From Thiohalocapsa sp. ML1 (GTDB lineage Bacteria; Pseudomonadota; Gammaproteobacteria; Chromatiales; Chromatiaceae): 64,000 bases of DNA. The position numbers and the translations under genes were made by a program. The stretch is from positions 62,001 to 126,000 of the forward strand of contig NZ_JABX01000013.1 in the NCBI RefSeq assembly GCF_001469165.1. The letters run 5' to 3'. This document shows positions 1 to 8,018 of the stretch, piece after piece; the stretch's first letter is position 1, and every line of letters begins with the position of its first letter. The notes beneath the pieces are model-generated. The model worked only from the letters and a program-made list of their open reading frames with translations, did not search any database and had not been told where the DNA came from.

Positions 1-67
1 CGATTGCGTGACCGGCTGAGTGGCGACCGCGCCGGCTCCCGTGGCCGGGAGCCGGACCGGGCTCGGG

Positions 68-208
68 TCAGAGAGCAAGCAGCCAGAGGCTTGCGGCGGT
101 GAGCAGGGCCAGCAGGGCGACGGTGCGCGGGGCGGCGCCGTGGGATGGCTCGGCGCGCAACGCGATGGCGGCGGGGCGACGATGCTGATGGATGCGGCGT
201 CTGCTCAT
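68..208 (-). CDS. Small putative membrane protein (46 aa)
   Basis: This short frame begins with ATG three bases downstream of the stop of the preceding frameshifted gene on the same strand, so the two look like one transcript. The N-terminal 30 residues are basic and Arg/His rich. The last 18 residues are almost all Leu, Ala, Thr and Val and end in a tail-anchor-like hydrophobic segment (core ALLALLTAASLWLLAL). I do not recognise a family. It could be an accidental frame. The case for it rests only on the hydrophobic C-terminus and the tight spacing. Confidence 0.3.
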   Translation of the reverse strand: MSRRRIHQHRRPAAIALRAEPSHGAAPRTVALLALLTAASLWLLAL

Positions 209-210
209 GC

Positions 211-416
211 TCAGCACCCCACGATACAGCTTTGGGCGAGGATCTGGGCCTCGATGACGCGGTCGAAGGCTGGGTTGCGGTGCGTGCCAGTCATCTGTGC
301 CAGTTGCAGCGCCGTCGGGGCGAAGCCGTAGGGTTCGTAGTCGTCGCCGGAGTCCGCACGCAGTCCGCGTAGCCGGCGGGGTCGAGGTTCGCATAGTCGC
401 TCTCGCGCATGGTCAT
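211..416 (-). pseudogene. Frameshifted small hypothetical protein
   Basis: Starting at the ATG at 416, the first 19 codons read as an acidic protein (MTMRESDYANLDPAGYADC). The sense then continues in another frame as an equally protein-like stretch (GDDYEPYGFAPTALQLAQ, then a segment ending QSCIVGC), terminating at 211. A one-base change near 355 would join the two halves into a protein of about 68 residues. No domain is recognised. It is either a recently broken gene or contains a sequencing error. The neighbouring downstream frame at 68-208 starts immediately after the stop. Confidence 0.4.
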
Positions 417-774
417 TGTCTCCGCTTGGATGGACCGCTGTTGGCCGGAAGGCTTGTTAACGGTATTGCGAAGGGCGTGCCAGGGGGCGGCGGTGCGGCT
501 GGGTCAGTCGCTGGCGTGCAGGTTAAGGTCTTGTGACGACGAGTATTTTCGGTCAGCGCCCGAGCGCATCATCGCAGTGGTCGACGATCTGGTTGCGCGC
601 CTGGGGTGCATGTACCGACCGTTTGGGTAGGTTTTGCCCGTTGTCGGTGCATTGCAGGTGGCGGGAGGTCGGGAGTGTCGGATGCACTCCTTGGCTCGTG
701 CGATGTCGCTTAGGAACGCTTCAGAAACACGCGGTACAGTCGGCGGTCTCGCCTAGGGTAGGGCTCCTTGCCGT

Positions 775-1125
775 CTTCATCGAAATCGAAATCGGTATCG
801 AAATCGCGCCTCTAACCGCGATAGATGCTCTGATCAACCGATCGAAAAGACGGCAGGTGCGTGCTTCTCGTGGCCCGGTGTCATGTCGTGCCGATCCCGA
901 TAGCGATCCCGATAGCGATCCCGATAGCGATCCCGATAGCGATCCCGATTTCGATTTCGATAGCGATTGAGTACCGGTAATTTCATAGACGCAAAGGGCA
1001 GACGCAGAATTGGTCGATTCAACCAACATAATGTGCCTTAGTCGCGGATTCTGAATGCGTTTCTCAAATCTCTATCTCTCTTCTCTTCTCTTCTCTGCGC
1101 CTTTGCGTCTCTGCGCGAGATATCT
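775..1125. repeat. Intergenic repeat cluster (hexamer/12-bp arrays and a dispersed repeat)
   Basis: The 417-1285 interval has no convincing gene. It holds GAAATC-type hexamers at about 780-806 followed by CTAACCGCG, a motif that recurs at 11.7 kb. At 893-967 there is a 12-bp tandem repeat of unit GATCCCGATAGC, four exact copies plus degenerate GATTTC units. A dispersed repeat lies in inverted halves at about 982-1012 (ACGCAAAGGGCAGACGCAGA) and 1083-1125 (TGCGCCTTTGCGTCTCTGCG). Frames across it are Ser/Gly- or Arg/Asp-rich translations of the repeat and are not credible proteins. Confidence 0.75.
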
Positions 1126-1285
1126 TTCTCCCGGCTGCGATCGCCCAACGTCGGGTAGCGCTACGCTGACCCGGTTGACGAGTGTACCGCTCTCTTGTGA
1201 ATCTTCACGGGACATCCGGCGCGGGCATTGAGCCCGCGCCGGATGCGGCCGACTAAAGTCGGCGCACCCGGGGGTGCTCGGGTGC

Positions 1286-2524
1286 TCAGGCGTAGGCGGG
1301 CTGGAAGGCCAGCTCGGGCTCCGTGACCGGCGCATTGGCGGCGGCGTCCCAGTAGGGCGAGAGCTTGCGGAGCTGGGCGACGATGGGCGGCACGGCCGCG
1401 ATGACGCGGTCGATCTCCTCGGCCGTGTTGTAGCGCGACAGCGAGAAGCGCGTGGTGCCGTGGGCGGCGGTGAAGGGGATGTCCATGGCGCGCATGACGT
1501 GGCTCGGCTCCAGGGAGCCAGACGTGCAGGCGGAGCCGCTGGAGGCCGCGATGCCGAGCTTGTTCAGCAGCAGCAGGATGGCCTCGCCCTCGATGTATTC
1601 AAACGCGATGTTGCAGGTGTTCGGCAGCCGGTTGGTGGGGTCGCCGGTGACAAAGCAGCTCGGCACCGTGGCGAGGATGCCCTTCTCCAGCCGGTCTCGC
1701 AGCATGCGGACCTGCGTCTTTTCTTCATCGATGTGCGCCAGCGCCAGCTCGCAGGCCTTGCCCAGCGCGACGATGGAGGCGCTGTTCTCGGTGCCGGCGC
1801 GCCGGCCGCGCTCTTGGTGGCCGCCGCGCAGCAGCGGGCGGAAGCGCGTGCCGCGACGCAGGTAGAGCACGCCGACGCCCTTCGGCGCATGCAGCTTGTG
1901 CCCGGACAGCGACAGCATGTCGATGGCGGTGTGCTTGAGGTCGATGGGCACCTTGCCGACGGCCTGCACTGCGTCGGTGTGGAACATGACGCCGGCGGAG
2001 CGCGCGAGCTCGGCCATCTCCTCCACCGGGAACAGCGTGCCGGTCTCGTTGTTCGCCCACATCACCGAGACGATGGCGACCTTCTCCGACAGCAGGTCCA
2101 TGTACTGCTGCATATCGAGGCGGCCCTTCTTGTCCACCTTGAGGTAATGGACCTTGTAGCCGTCCTTTTCCAAGTGCTCGCACAGCGACAGGATGGCCGG
2201 GTGCTCGACGACGGTGGTGATGATCTCCTTGCGCTCCGGCTGCGCCTTGAGCGCGGACAGGATGGCGGTGGAGTCGGACTCGGTGCCGCAGGAGGTGAAG
2301 ACGATCTCGGAGTCCAGCTCGGCGCCGAGCAGCGCCTGCACCTGCTGGCGGGCGGTCTTGATGGCGCGACCGACGCGGTCGCCGAACTGGTGCAGCGACG
2401 ACGGATTGCCGAACTGCTGCGTGAAGTAGGGCAGCATGGCCTCGACCACCACGGGGTCGACCATCGTCGTGGCGTTGTTGTCCAGATAGATGCCTGGGGC
2501 CGGCGCGTTGGCTTCTGAGCTCAT
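1286..2524 (-). CDS. nifS: Cysteine desulfurase NifS
   Basis: This 412-residue PLP enzyme takes sulfur from cysteine and passes it to the NifU scaffold for nitrogenase Fe-S cluster assembly. After a 10-residue leader the protein starts with the family hallmark YLDNNATTMVDP. The PLP lysine lies in SGHKLHAPKGVG, and the mobile-loop catalytic cysteine lies in SSGSACTSGSLEPSH near the C-terminus. The short, ordered SGSACTSGS loop matches group I NifS/IscS enzymes. It lies downstream of nifU on the same strand, separated by a 229-bp spacer full of heptameric repeats, so it is probably read from the nifU promoter. The length is normal. IscS is the main alternative, but the NifU partner with its central [2Fe-2S] domain favours NifS. 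Confidence 0.93.
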   Translation of the reverse strand: MSSEANAPAPGIYLDNNATTMVDPVVVEAMLPYFTQQFGNPSSLHQFGDRVGRAIKTARQQVQALLGAELDSEIVFTSCGTESDSTAILSALKAQPERKEIITTVVEHPAILSLCEHLEKDGYKVHYLKVDKKGRLDMQQYMDLLSEKVAIVSVMWANNETGTLFPVEEMAELARSAGVMFHTDAVQAVGKVPIDLKHTAIDMLSLSGHKLHAPKGVGVLYLRRGTRFRPLLRGGHQERGRRAGTENSASIVALGKACELALAHIDEEKTQVRMLRDRLEKGILATVPSCFVTGDPTNRLPNTCNIAFEYIEGEAILLLLNKLGIAASSGSACTSGSLEPSHVMRAMDIPFTAAHGTTRFSLSRYNTAEEIDRVIAAVPPIVAQLRKLSPYWDAAANAPVTEPELAFQPAYA

Positions 2525-2612
2525 GGCTGGTCTCTCTTGCTTGGCTTGTTGGGCGGCGATGTCGGGGGCGTTGCGGCGCCGGCAGGGCCGAGGGCCAAGG
2601 ACTGGGGGATAG

Positions 2613-2721
2613 TACGGAGTACGGAGTACGGAGTACGGAGCCGATATTTCGTACTTCGGACTCCGTACTTCGTACTTCCTACTCCGTACTTCCTACTCCG
2701 TACTTCCTACTCCGTACTTCG
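2613..2721. repeat. Heptanucleotide repeat array (GTACGGA / TACTTCC)
   Basis: In the nifU-nifS spacer four tandem copies of the 7-bp unit AGTACGG are followed, after about 20 bp, by inverted-sense heptamers alternating TACTCCG and TACTTCC. The two arms are partly complementary, so a transcript could fold into a long hairpin between nifU and nifS. No reading frame across it looks coding. Confidence 0.85.
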
Positions 2722-2753
2722 GAAGCAGGGCGGGCGCCGGCGCGGCGTCGCGC

Positions 2754-3653
2754 TCAGGCTGGGGCGCCTCGGCCCTCGGCCCTCGGCCCTTGGCCCTTCC
2801 CCGCAGGCAATACGCGCACGAACTCGCCCAAGTCTTCGACGATGCGCTGCTGGATGCCTTCCAGCGTCGTGGACGCCATCTGGCAGCCGGCGCAGGCGCC
2901 GGTCATGTTCACGTAGACGTTTTTGCCGTCGACGTCCACCAGCTCCACGTCGCCGTGGTCGCGCTGCAGGTTCGGGCGGATGGCCTCGATGGCGGTCTCG
3001 ATGCGGCGGATGCGCGCGAGCGTGCCGAGCTTCGGTTGGCCGGCGGGCGGGGGCGGCGCGGCGGTCGGGTCGAAGGTCTTGCCCTGCTCGGCGAGGACGC
3101 GGGTGAGGATCTCCTCGATGCCCTCATGGCAGGCGGAGCAGCCGCCGCCGGCCTTGGTGTAGTTGGTGACCTCCTCGACCGTGCTGAGCGCATTGGCGCG
3201 GATGGTGTCTTCGATGAGCACGGTGTCGACGGCGAAGCACTTGCAGATCAGGGCGCCTTCCTCGTGGTCGTCCTTCCAGACCTCGCCGCGGTAGTTCGCG
3301 ATGGCGGCCTGCAGCGCCTCGCGGCCCATCACGGAGCAGTGCATCTTTTCGGGCGGCAGGCCGTCCAGATAGTCGGCGATGTCCTGGTTGGTGACCTTGA
3401 GCGCGTCGTCCAAGGTCATGCCCTTGATGATCTCGGTGAGCGCGGAGCTCGACGCAATGGCCGAGCCGCAGCCGAAGGTCTGGAAGCCCGCCTCCAGGAT
3501 GGTCTCGGTGGCCGGGTCCACCTTCAGCGTGAGCCGCAGGGCATCGCCGCAGGACAGGGAGCCGACGTCACCGACGGCGTTTGCATCCGCCACGGCGCCG
3601 GCGTTGCGGGGGCTGAAGAAGTGCTCTTTGACGGTGTCCGAATAGTCCCACAT
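2754..3653 (-). CDS. nifU: Fe-S scaffold protein NifU
   Basis: This three-domain scaffold (299 aa) assembles Fe-S clusters for nitrogenase. Residues 1-125 are the IscU-like domain with the cluster cysteines C35 (LSCGD), C62 (FGCGSA) and C106 (MHCSVMG). Residues 135-180 are the central [2Fe-2S] domain with ICKCF and GCSACH. Residues 210-285 are the C-terminal Nfu domain with CAGC at 254-257. The ATG at 3653 is chosen because [13 protein letters not shown] is the conserved N-terminus and a sigma-54 promoter lies just upstream. The last 14 residues ([15 protein letters not shown] region) are encoded by a GGCCGAG-type repeat that has replaced the natural gene end. Otherwise the gene looks intact and functional. 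Confidence 0.95.
   Translation of the reverse strand: MWDYSDTVKEHFFSPRNAGAVADANAVGDVGSLSCGDALRLTLKVDPATETILEAGFQTFGCGSAIASSSALTEIIKGMTLDDALKVTNQDIADYLDGLPPEKMHCSVMGREALQAAIANYRGEVWKDDHEEGALICKCFAVDTVLIEDTIRANALSTVEEVTNYTKAGGGCSACHEGIEEILTRVLAEQGKTFDPTAAPPPPAGQPKLGTLARIRRIETAIEAIRPNLQRDHGDVELVDVDGKNVYVNMTGACAGCQMASTTLEGIQQRIVEDLGEFVRVLPAGKGQGPRAEGRGAPA
2767..2800. repeat. GGCCGAG heptamer array inside the 3' end of nifU
   Basis: About five copies of the 7-bp unit GGCCCTC/GGCCCTT (reverse sense GGCCGAG) lie here. They are read in frame as the Pro-Arg-Ala-Glu-Gly tail of NifU, whose stop codon lies just beyond the array. It is one of eight such arrays in the window. Confidence 0.85.
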
Positions 3654-3748
3654 GGCTCGACTCCGGTTGCTGGCGGGTGCCGGATGCCCTCGGCGCTTGG
3701 TGCAGGCCGGGGTCGATCCGATTGACAAACCTCATGAAGAGTCGGGCA

Positions 3749-3764
3749 AGCAAACATCGCGCCA
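3749..3764 (-). promoter_or_regulatory. Sigma-54 (-24/-12) promoter of nifU
   Basis: Read on the minus strand the sequence is TGGCGCGATGTTTGCT. It matches the consensus TGGCACG-N4-TTGCW at all positions except one, with GG and GC at the obligatory spacing. It lies about 96 bp upstream of the nifU ATG and faces the gene. Nif operons are typically RpoN/NifA dependent, so context and sequence agree. Confidence 0.88.
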
Positions 3765-3832
3765 GTGTTTGGCGTCGTCGATAAATCCTTATGGAACAAG
3801 TGCGTGCGGTGCGCGAGTAAACGGACGGTCAT

Positions 3833-3848
3833 TGTCGGACATACGACA
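3833..3848. promoter_or_regulatory. NifA upstream activator site (TGT-N10-ACA)
   Basis: The sequence TGTCGGACATACGACA fits the NifA-binding consensus TGT-N10-ACA exactly and is internally symmetric. It lies about 70 bp upstream of the -24 element, inside the usual range for NifA activation with DNA looping. This supports nitrogen- and oxygen-responsive expression of nifU-nifS. Confidence 0.8.
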
Positions 3849-3909
3849 GGCAGCATTGGGGCTGGCGGGCAGCCGACAGTCCACGCGCAGGTCTGCTGCG
3901 CCGCGGGTC

Positions 3910-4413
3910 TCAGCGTACGGGACGCAGAACGGCTTGGAGCGCGGCCGGATGACCGTCGGTGAGCACGTGGATCAGACCGGGCCTGCCGTCGCGCTCGCCG
4001 ATGTGCGTGCGCGCACCGTCGCGGAGCACGAAGACGGTGACGTAGTAGCGCAACTGCGGCTCCAGCGGTGCCGCCTCGCCGAGGCGGACGGCGACCCGGG
4101 TCGGGCTGCCGGTGGCGTGGCGGAAGGGCTGCTCGCGGATATCCACGAGGCTCGCGGGCGCGTCCGCGAGCAGCGGCTCGATGGCGTAGAGCCGGACCTC
4201 AAGGGCGTGGTCGGCGATGCTCGCCATGTCGGCGGGCGCCGTGATGCCGACATCGACGCGGGCGGGCTCGGTCGCAGACGCGCCGCTGACCCGGATGGCG
4301 AGCAGCAGCAAAGCGAGAAGGCGCCAGCGGTCGGCCGCGGACGGCCGCTTGCGGGCGGGGACGGGCGTGCTGTCGGTGCGCCGGCGGCAGGCGCTTGCTG
4401 CGGTGTCGGACAT
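3910..4413 (-). CDS. YbaY/YscW-like secreted or membrane-anchored protein
   Basis: This is a 167-residue protein with a basic N-terminus and a hydrophobic segment at about residues 30-47 (WRLLALLLLAIRVSGASA), which is a signal peptide or anchor. The mature part resembles the YbaY / YscW (type III secretion lipoprotein chaperone-like) beta-sandwich family. It shows the pattern LEVRLYAIEPLLADAPAS, then RYYVTVFVLRDG, then GRPGLIHVLTDG. The exact role of the family is poorly known. It lies upstream of the nifU promoter in the same orientation but is not obviously part of that operon. The assignment is from sequence pattern memory and is moderate. There is no lipobox cysteine. Confidence 0.6.
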   Translation of the reverse strand: MSDTAASACRRRTDSTPVPARKRPSAADRWRLLALLLLAIRVSGASATEPARVDVGITAPADMASIADHALEVRLYAIEPLLADAPASLVDIREQPFRHATGSPTRVAVRLGEAAPLEPQLRYYVTVFVLRDGARTHIGERDGRPGLIHVLTDGHPAALQAVLRPVR

Positions 4414-4444
4414 GGCTAAACGGGGTGCTGCTGCGGCTGGGGCT

Positions 4445-4575
4445 AGATTGCTTGACGGCGCCTGTTTGCAGATGAGTCAAGTTTCACAACGACACGGCGC
4501 TTGCAGGCAAAAGGGCCGAGGGCCGAGGGCCGAGGGCCGAGGGAGCCCTCCTCGGCCCTTGGCCCTCGGCCTTTG
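4445..4575 (-). repeat. Composite dispersed repeat, copy A
   Basis: It consists of a 43-bp conserved block (4445-4487, containing TTTGCAGATGAGTCAAGTTT), a short linker, and then a GGCCGAG heptamer array that folds back on itself (four GGCCGAG units, AGCCCTCCT turn, then GGCCCTT/GGCCCTC units). The same block-plus-hairpin unit occurs in the opposite orientation at 5901-6011, so the cytochrome c peroxidase gene is bracketed by inverted copies. Confidence 0.8.
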
Positions 4576-4623
4576 GTTATTGCTTAACGGCGGCGCCTTG
4601 GGCTAGATGGCCGGGGAGCTCTG

Positions 4624-4658
4624 TCCTCGGCCCTCGCCCTTGGCCCTCGCCCCTTCCC
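4624..4658. repeat. GGCCGAG heptamer array at the 3' end of the peroxidase gene
   Basis: About four degenerate GGCCCTC/GCCCTTG heptamers lie here, and the array ends at the stop codon of the cytochrome c peroxidase gene. It is related to the other GGCCGAG arrays. Confidence 0.7.
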
Positions 4659-5719
4659 TAAAGCTGCGGCCGCGGCGTCTCCGCCGTCTCCACCGGCAGG
4701 ATCGGGTACTCCACCTTCGGTTGCTCGCCCGTGAGGGTCTCGAGGAAGGTCGCGATGCTGGTGACCTCGTCATTGGTGAGCTTGGCGCCGAGCTGCGCGG
4801 TGCCCATGACGGCGACGGCCTGTTCCAGCCCCCAGACCTTGCCGGAATGGAAGTACGGCGCGGTGATGGCGATGTTGCGCAGCGGTGCGGCGCGGAACAC
4901 GTACTCGTCGGAGACCGTTTCGGTGACCTGGTAGCGGCCCTTGTCGTCCGGCGGCAGGATGTCGGCGCCGGGGCGCTCAATCAAGCCGAACGGATAGTAG
5001 TTCTGGCCGCCCAAGTTGATGCCGCTGTGGCAGGCGGCGCAGCCCTTGTCAATGAAGGTGTTGAGGCCCGCCTTCTGCGCATCCGTCAGCGCACCGTCGG
5101 CGCCCTCCAGGAACTGGTCGAAGGGCGCGTTGGGCGTCACCAGCGTGACCTCGAAGGCCTCGATGGCCTTGGCCATGTTGTCGAAGGTGACCGGGTCAGC
5201 TTCGCCCGGGAAGGCGCGGGTGAAGTGGTCCACGTATTCCGGCATGCTCTTCAGCGTGATGACAACGTTCTCGGGCTTGTTTGCCATCTCGACGCCGGCC
5301 TGTATCGGGCCCTTGGCCTGGGCCTTGAGGTCTTCGGCGCGGCCGTCCCAGAACTGGGCGGCGTTGAACACGGCGTTCAGCACCGTTGGTGAGTTGCGCG
5401 GACCCGTCTGCCAGCCGTGGCCGACGGAGGTCGGCATGTTGTCGTCGCCGCCGGTGCCGAGGTTGTGACAGGTGTTGCAGGAGATGACCCCGGACGCCGA
5501 CAGGCGCGGATCGAAGAAGAGCATCTTGCCGAGCTCGATCTTCTCGCGCGTGACGGGGTTGTCGGTGACCGCTTGCAGACCATAGGGCACGGGCTCGAGG
5601 CCGACGCCCTTGGCCTTGTCGCGAAGCGCGGCGTCGTCGGCCTGAGCGGCGACGGCGCCGAGCAAGAGGGCGGAAGCGATGACTGCGCCGGTGGGGCAGC
5701 GGAACGGAATGGCTGTCAT
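4658..5719 (-). CDS. Di-haem cytochrome c peroxidase
   Basis: This 353-residue periplasmic enzyme of the CcpA/MauG family reduces hydrogen peroxide with electrons from c-type cytochromes or cupredoxins. An N-terminal signal peptide (hydrophobic GAVIASALLLGAVAAQA) precedes the mature chain. Haem motif 1 is CNTCH at residues 81-85 and haem motif 2 is CAACH at 227-231. The core between them carries the conserved FWDGRAEDLKAQAKGPIQ segment. The length is typical for the bacterial CCP family. It stands alone, flanked on both sides by inverted copies of a composite repeat. Confidence is high for the family, lower for the physiological electron donor. Confidence 0.93.
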   Translation of the reverse strand: MTAIPFRCPTGAVIASALLLGAVAAQADDAALRDKAKGVGLEPVPYGLQAVTDNPVTREKIELGKMLFFDPRLSASGVISCNTCHNLGTGGDDNMPTSVGHGWQTGPRNSPTVLNAVFNAAQFWDGRAEDLKAQAKGPIQAGVEMANKPENVVITLKSMPEYVDHFTRAFPGEADPVTFDNMAKAIEAFEVTLVTPNAPFDQFLEGADGALTDAQKAGLNTFIDKGCAACHSGINLGGQNYYPFGLIERPGADILPPDDKGRYQVTETVSDEYVFRAAPLRNIAITAPYFHSGKVWGLEQAVAVMGTAQLGAKLTNDEVTSIATFLETLTGEQPKVEYPILPVETAETPRPQL

Positions 5720-5825
5720 TGTGGCTGATTCCCTAGGTTTCCGAGTGGTGATTGCGGAAACGCAAGGCTAACCCGCCGCCGCGCCGTGCACGTTGCGCTG
5801 GCTCAGCAAAATTGCGGAGGCAGCC

Positions 5826-6011
5826 CTAGCGAGGCAGAGCCTCAGACCGACCAGAGCACGGAGCGTTGTCTTGCGCAGCGCGCTCGTCGACGCATTGAAC
5901 CAAGGGTCAAGGGCCGAGGGCCGAGGAGGGCTCCCTTGGCCCTCGGCCCTCGGCCCTTTTGCCTCGTGAAACTTGACTCATCTGCAAACACTCGGAGCCG
6001 TCAAGCAATCT
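5826..6011 (+). repeat. Composite dispersed repeat, copy B
   Basis: This copy starts with a block CTAGCGAGGCAGAGCCTCAG (also at 16970). It continues through a GGCCGAG/GGCCCTC fold-back array (5901-5960) and ends with the 46-bp block containing ACTTGACTCATCTGCAAACA (5966-6011). Copy A at 4445-4575 is its inverted counterpart. The 5720-6029 interval contains no gene. Confidence 0.8.
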
Positions 6012-6029
6012 AGGTCGGTGAATCTTCGA

Positions 6030-7565
6030 TCAATGCACGCCGGTGACGGGCATCATATCGACATCGCAGGCGCCACCGACGGCGACGCTCACGCTGCGCC
6101 CACCGCCGCGGCAGGACTCGCCTAAGTCCTGGATGCGGCAGTTGAGCGCGATGGGCTTGCCGGCGCTGAGCCAGCTCGGCGTCTTGCGCCAGCGGCCCAC
6201 CTTGTTGAAGCGGCAGCCGGGCGATACGCCGTAGGCCGTGCAGCCGCCGCCGCCGCCCAGGCGCACCTTGCGACCGTCGACGATGAAGCCCGGATAGTTG
6301 TCCTCGATGCGGATGGCGTCGCCCCAGTCCTCTTGGTCGAAGCGGAATTCGCGGAAGCGATAGCCGCCGCCGACGCGCTCGCCCACCTTGATGCGGGCGT
6401 TCGCGATCAGCGCATGGTCGCCGCCGTTGGTCGCCACCGCGCCGGACATGTACTCGATGCGATCCTGCTGCGGGAAGCACTTGCCCATGGCCGGCGGGTG
6501 GTAGTAGTGGCGCATCGCCGTGAGGTCGGACAGGGAATTGCCCGGGAACAGCTCCAGCAGTGCACCGTCACCGCCATACAGAATGCGTTCGGCGTCTCCG
6601 ACGCTCTGCGTGTACATGGCCTGGACGCGATCGTAGAAGTCCTTGTTCGCCAGATCCGTGCGCAGGTAGCAGGCGGTGAGCCCCGAGATCATGGTCAGGT
6701 ACTCATCCCAGATGTTGTATTGCGACACGTCCGACGACACGCCCTGGAAGTCCCCCGGGAAGCGGCAGCCCTGCCGGCCAAGGCACTGGCCGACGGCGCG
6801 GTTGCGCACCGAGAGCACCACGGTGCTGCGCTCGCAGGCGCCGTAGGCGGAGCAGCCGCGGTCGAGATGGCCCTCGTAGATGGCCGTGCGCATGCTGTAG
6901 TCGAGGTGTTTGGCGCGCGCGAGGGTCTCCTTGTCCCACTTGCCGCCGTTGCGGGCGGTGAAGTCGTCCCAGGCCGAGGCGAGCCGGTTGCGCCGGCCCG
7001 TCATGCGGGTGTTCACGCTCGCGCACTGGGGCGAGTTGTGGAAGCTGCGCACGATCTTGTCCAGCGTGCTCTGGCCCGCGCGCTCCGCGGCCTGCTGATC
7101 GCCGCGACCGGGCGGGTCGAAGAAGGGCGACTTCTCCAGGGCATAGAGATCACGCACGTTGACGACGCGGTTCACGCCCGGGCCGCAGTGGTGGTTCTTG
7201 ACCTGCTTCGCCTTCTGTTCCGCGAGCGCCCGCTCGAAGGCGCGGGTTGCGGACTGATCGGACGCCTTGGAGGCATCCACGACCAGCTCGAAGCCGACGA
7301 AGGGCGTGCCGCTTGCGTCCGTCAGTGCGCGGCCGTTCTGGACCACGAGGCAGGGGATGACGACACTGCCCTGGGTCAGCGTGCCGGACTGGGCACCGGG
7401 ACCGTTCGGGCCGATGCGATAGGTCGGCACCGTGAGCGGGCCGTTGAACTTGTACAGCGTCATCACCGGTGCCGCCGGGATCGCGGCCTGGGCCGCGGCG
7501 GGCACGAAGGTGATGGCGGAGCAGAGGGCTAGGCCGACGAGGGCTGGTCTCAGTGTGCTTTGCAT
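6030..7565 (-). CDS. Secreted Cys-rich protein of unknown function (511 aa)
   Basis: The ATG at 7565 is chosen because it begins a clear signal peptide (MQSTLRPALVGLALCS, cleavage after AAAQA near residue 30). The mature protein has about 15 cysteines, many in two similar modules. One contains GCSAYGACE, then GQCLGRQGCRFPGDF. The other contains GGCTAYGVSPGCRFNK, then NCRIQDLGESC. This suggests a disulfide-bonded exported protein with an internal duplication. A central helical-looking part carries YSMRTAIYEGHLDRGC. I recognise no enzyme family. It is flanked by the composite repeat on one side and by an efflux-gene remnant on the other. Confidence 0.75.
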   Translation of the reverse strand: MQSTLRPALVGLALCSAITFVPAAAQAAIPAAPVMTLYKFNGPLTVPTYRIGPNGPGAQSGTLTQGSVVIPCLVVQNGRALTDASGTPFVGFELVVDASKASDQSATRAFERALAEQKAKQVKNHHCGPGVNRVVNVRDLYALEKSPFFDPPGRGDQQAAERAGQSTLDKIVRSFHNSPQCASVNTRMTGRRNRLASAWDDFTARNGGKWDKETLARAKHLDYSMRTAIYEGHLDRGCSAYGACERSTVVLSVRNRAVGQCLGRQGCRFPGDFQGVSSDVSQYNIWDEYLTMISGLTACYLRTDLANKDFYDRVQAMYTQSVGDAERILYGGDGALLELFPGNSLSDLTAMRHYYHPPAMGKCFPQQDRIEYMSGAVATNGGDHALIANARIKVGERVGGGYRFREFRFDQEDWGDAIRIEDNYPGFIVDGRKVRLGGGGGCTAYGVSPGCRFNKVGRWRKTPSWLSAGKPIALNCRIQDLGESCRGGGRSVSVAVGGACDVDMMPVTGVH

Positions 7566-7719
7566 GGCGTCAGGCTTGGGTCCTTGAGTGCTCGGGATCG
7601 ATAGGGTCGCGTTCAATTCGGGTTGCGTGGCGGCCGTTCGGCCGCGGCTCGGCGCCGTCCGGGCGGGCTCAGGGCCGCGCTGCCGGCGGGGCTGCACCTG
7701 CGGCAGCCGCGAGCGGCCG

Positions 7720-7949
7720 TGGCGCAGGTCGGGGTCGGGCTCGCCCTGGAGCGCGCTGCCGTCGACGGCCGGGAACAGGTCGGAGACCACGAGCCGGTCA
7801 CCGGGGCTCACGTCGCCGGCGATGATGGCATATTCGGGTTGCAGGCTCGCGACTGCCAGAGGCGGATAGTGCGCCTGCCATCCTCAAATCGGTAGACGCG
7901 AGCGCCGGGCAAAGCGGCCCGCGGCAACAGGCTGCGGTCGGCCGCGGCG
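7720..7949 (-). pseudogene. Remnant of an RND efflux periplasmic adaptor (HlyD/MFP family)
   Basis: Two frames on the minus strand together give the typical C-terminal end of a membrane fusion protein. LLPRAALPGARVYRFEDGR comes first. After a frameshift near 7870 it continues LQPEYAIIAGDVSPGDRLVV, then SDLFPAVDGSAL. The rest of the gene and the pump are absent. The 5' part must have been lost, because the rpoH terminator lies immediately upstream. Homology is inferred from the YAIIAGDxxPGDRLVVSD pattern. Confidence 0.6.
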
Positions 7950-7960
7950 CTGCGCGGCGC

Positions 7961-7986
7961 AAAAAAAGCCCGCCTTGCGGCGGGCC
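7961..7986 (-). terminator. Rho-independent terminator of rpoH
   Basis: On the minus strand GCCCGCCGCAAGGCGGGC forms a 7-bp GC stem and is followed directly by seven T residues. It lies about 33 bp beyond the rpoH stop codon. Confidence 0.9.
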
Positions 7987-8018
7987 GGTGCAAACGGCGC
8001 ATCAAGCTGCGTCGAAAG

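Noticed and set aside
896-1022. Small Ser/Gly- or Arg/Asp-rich proteins encoded by the 12-bp repeat
   Set aside because: The translation is only the repeat unit read in different frames, with no start signal or conserved part.
1286-3653. Housekeeping isc operon
   Set aside because: The scaffold has the central [2Fe-2S] and Nfu domains of NifU and a sigma-54/NifA promoter. No iscR, iscA, hscB or fdx is present.
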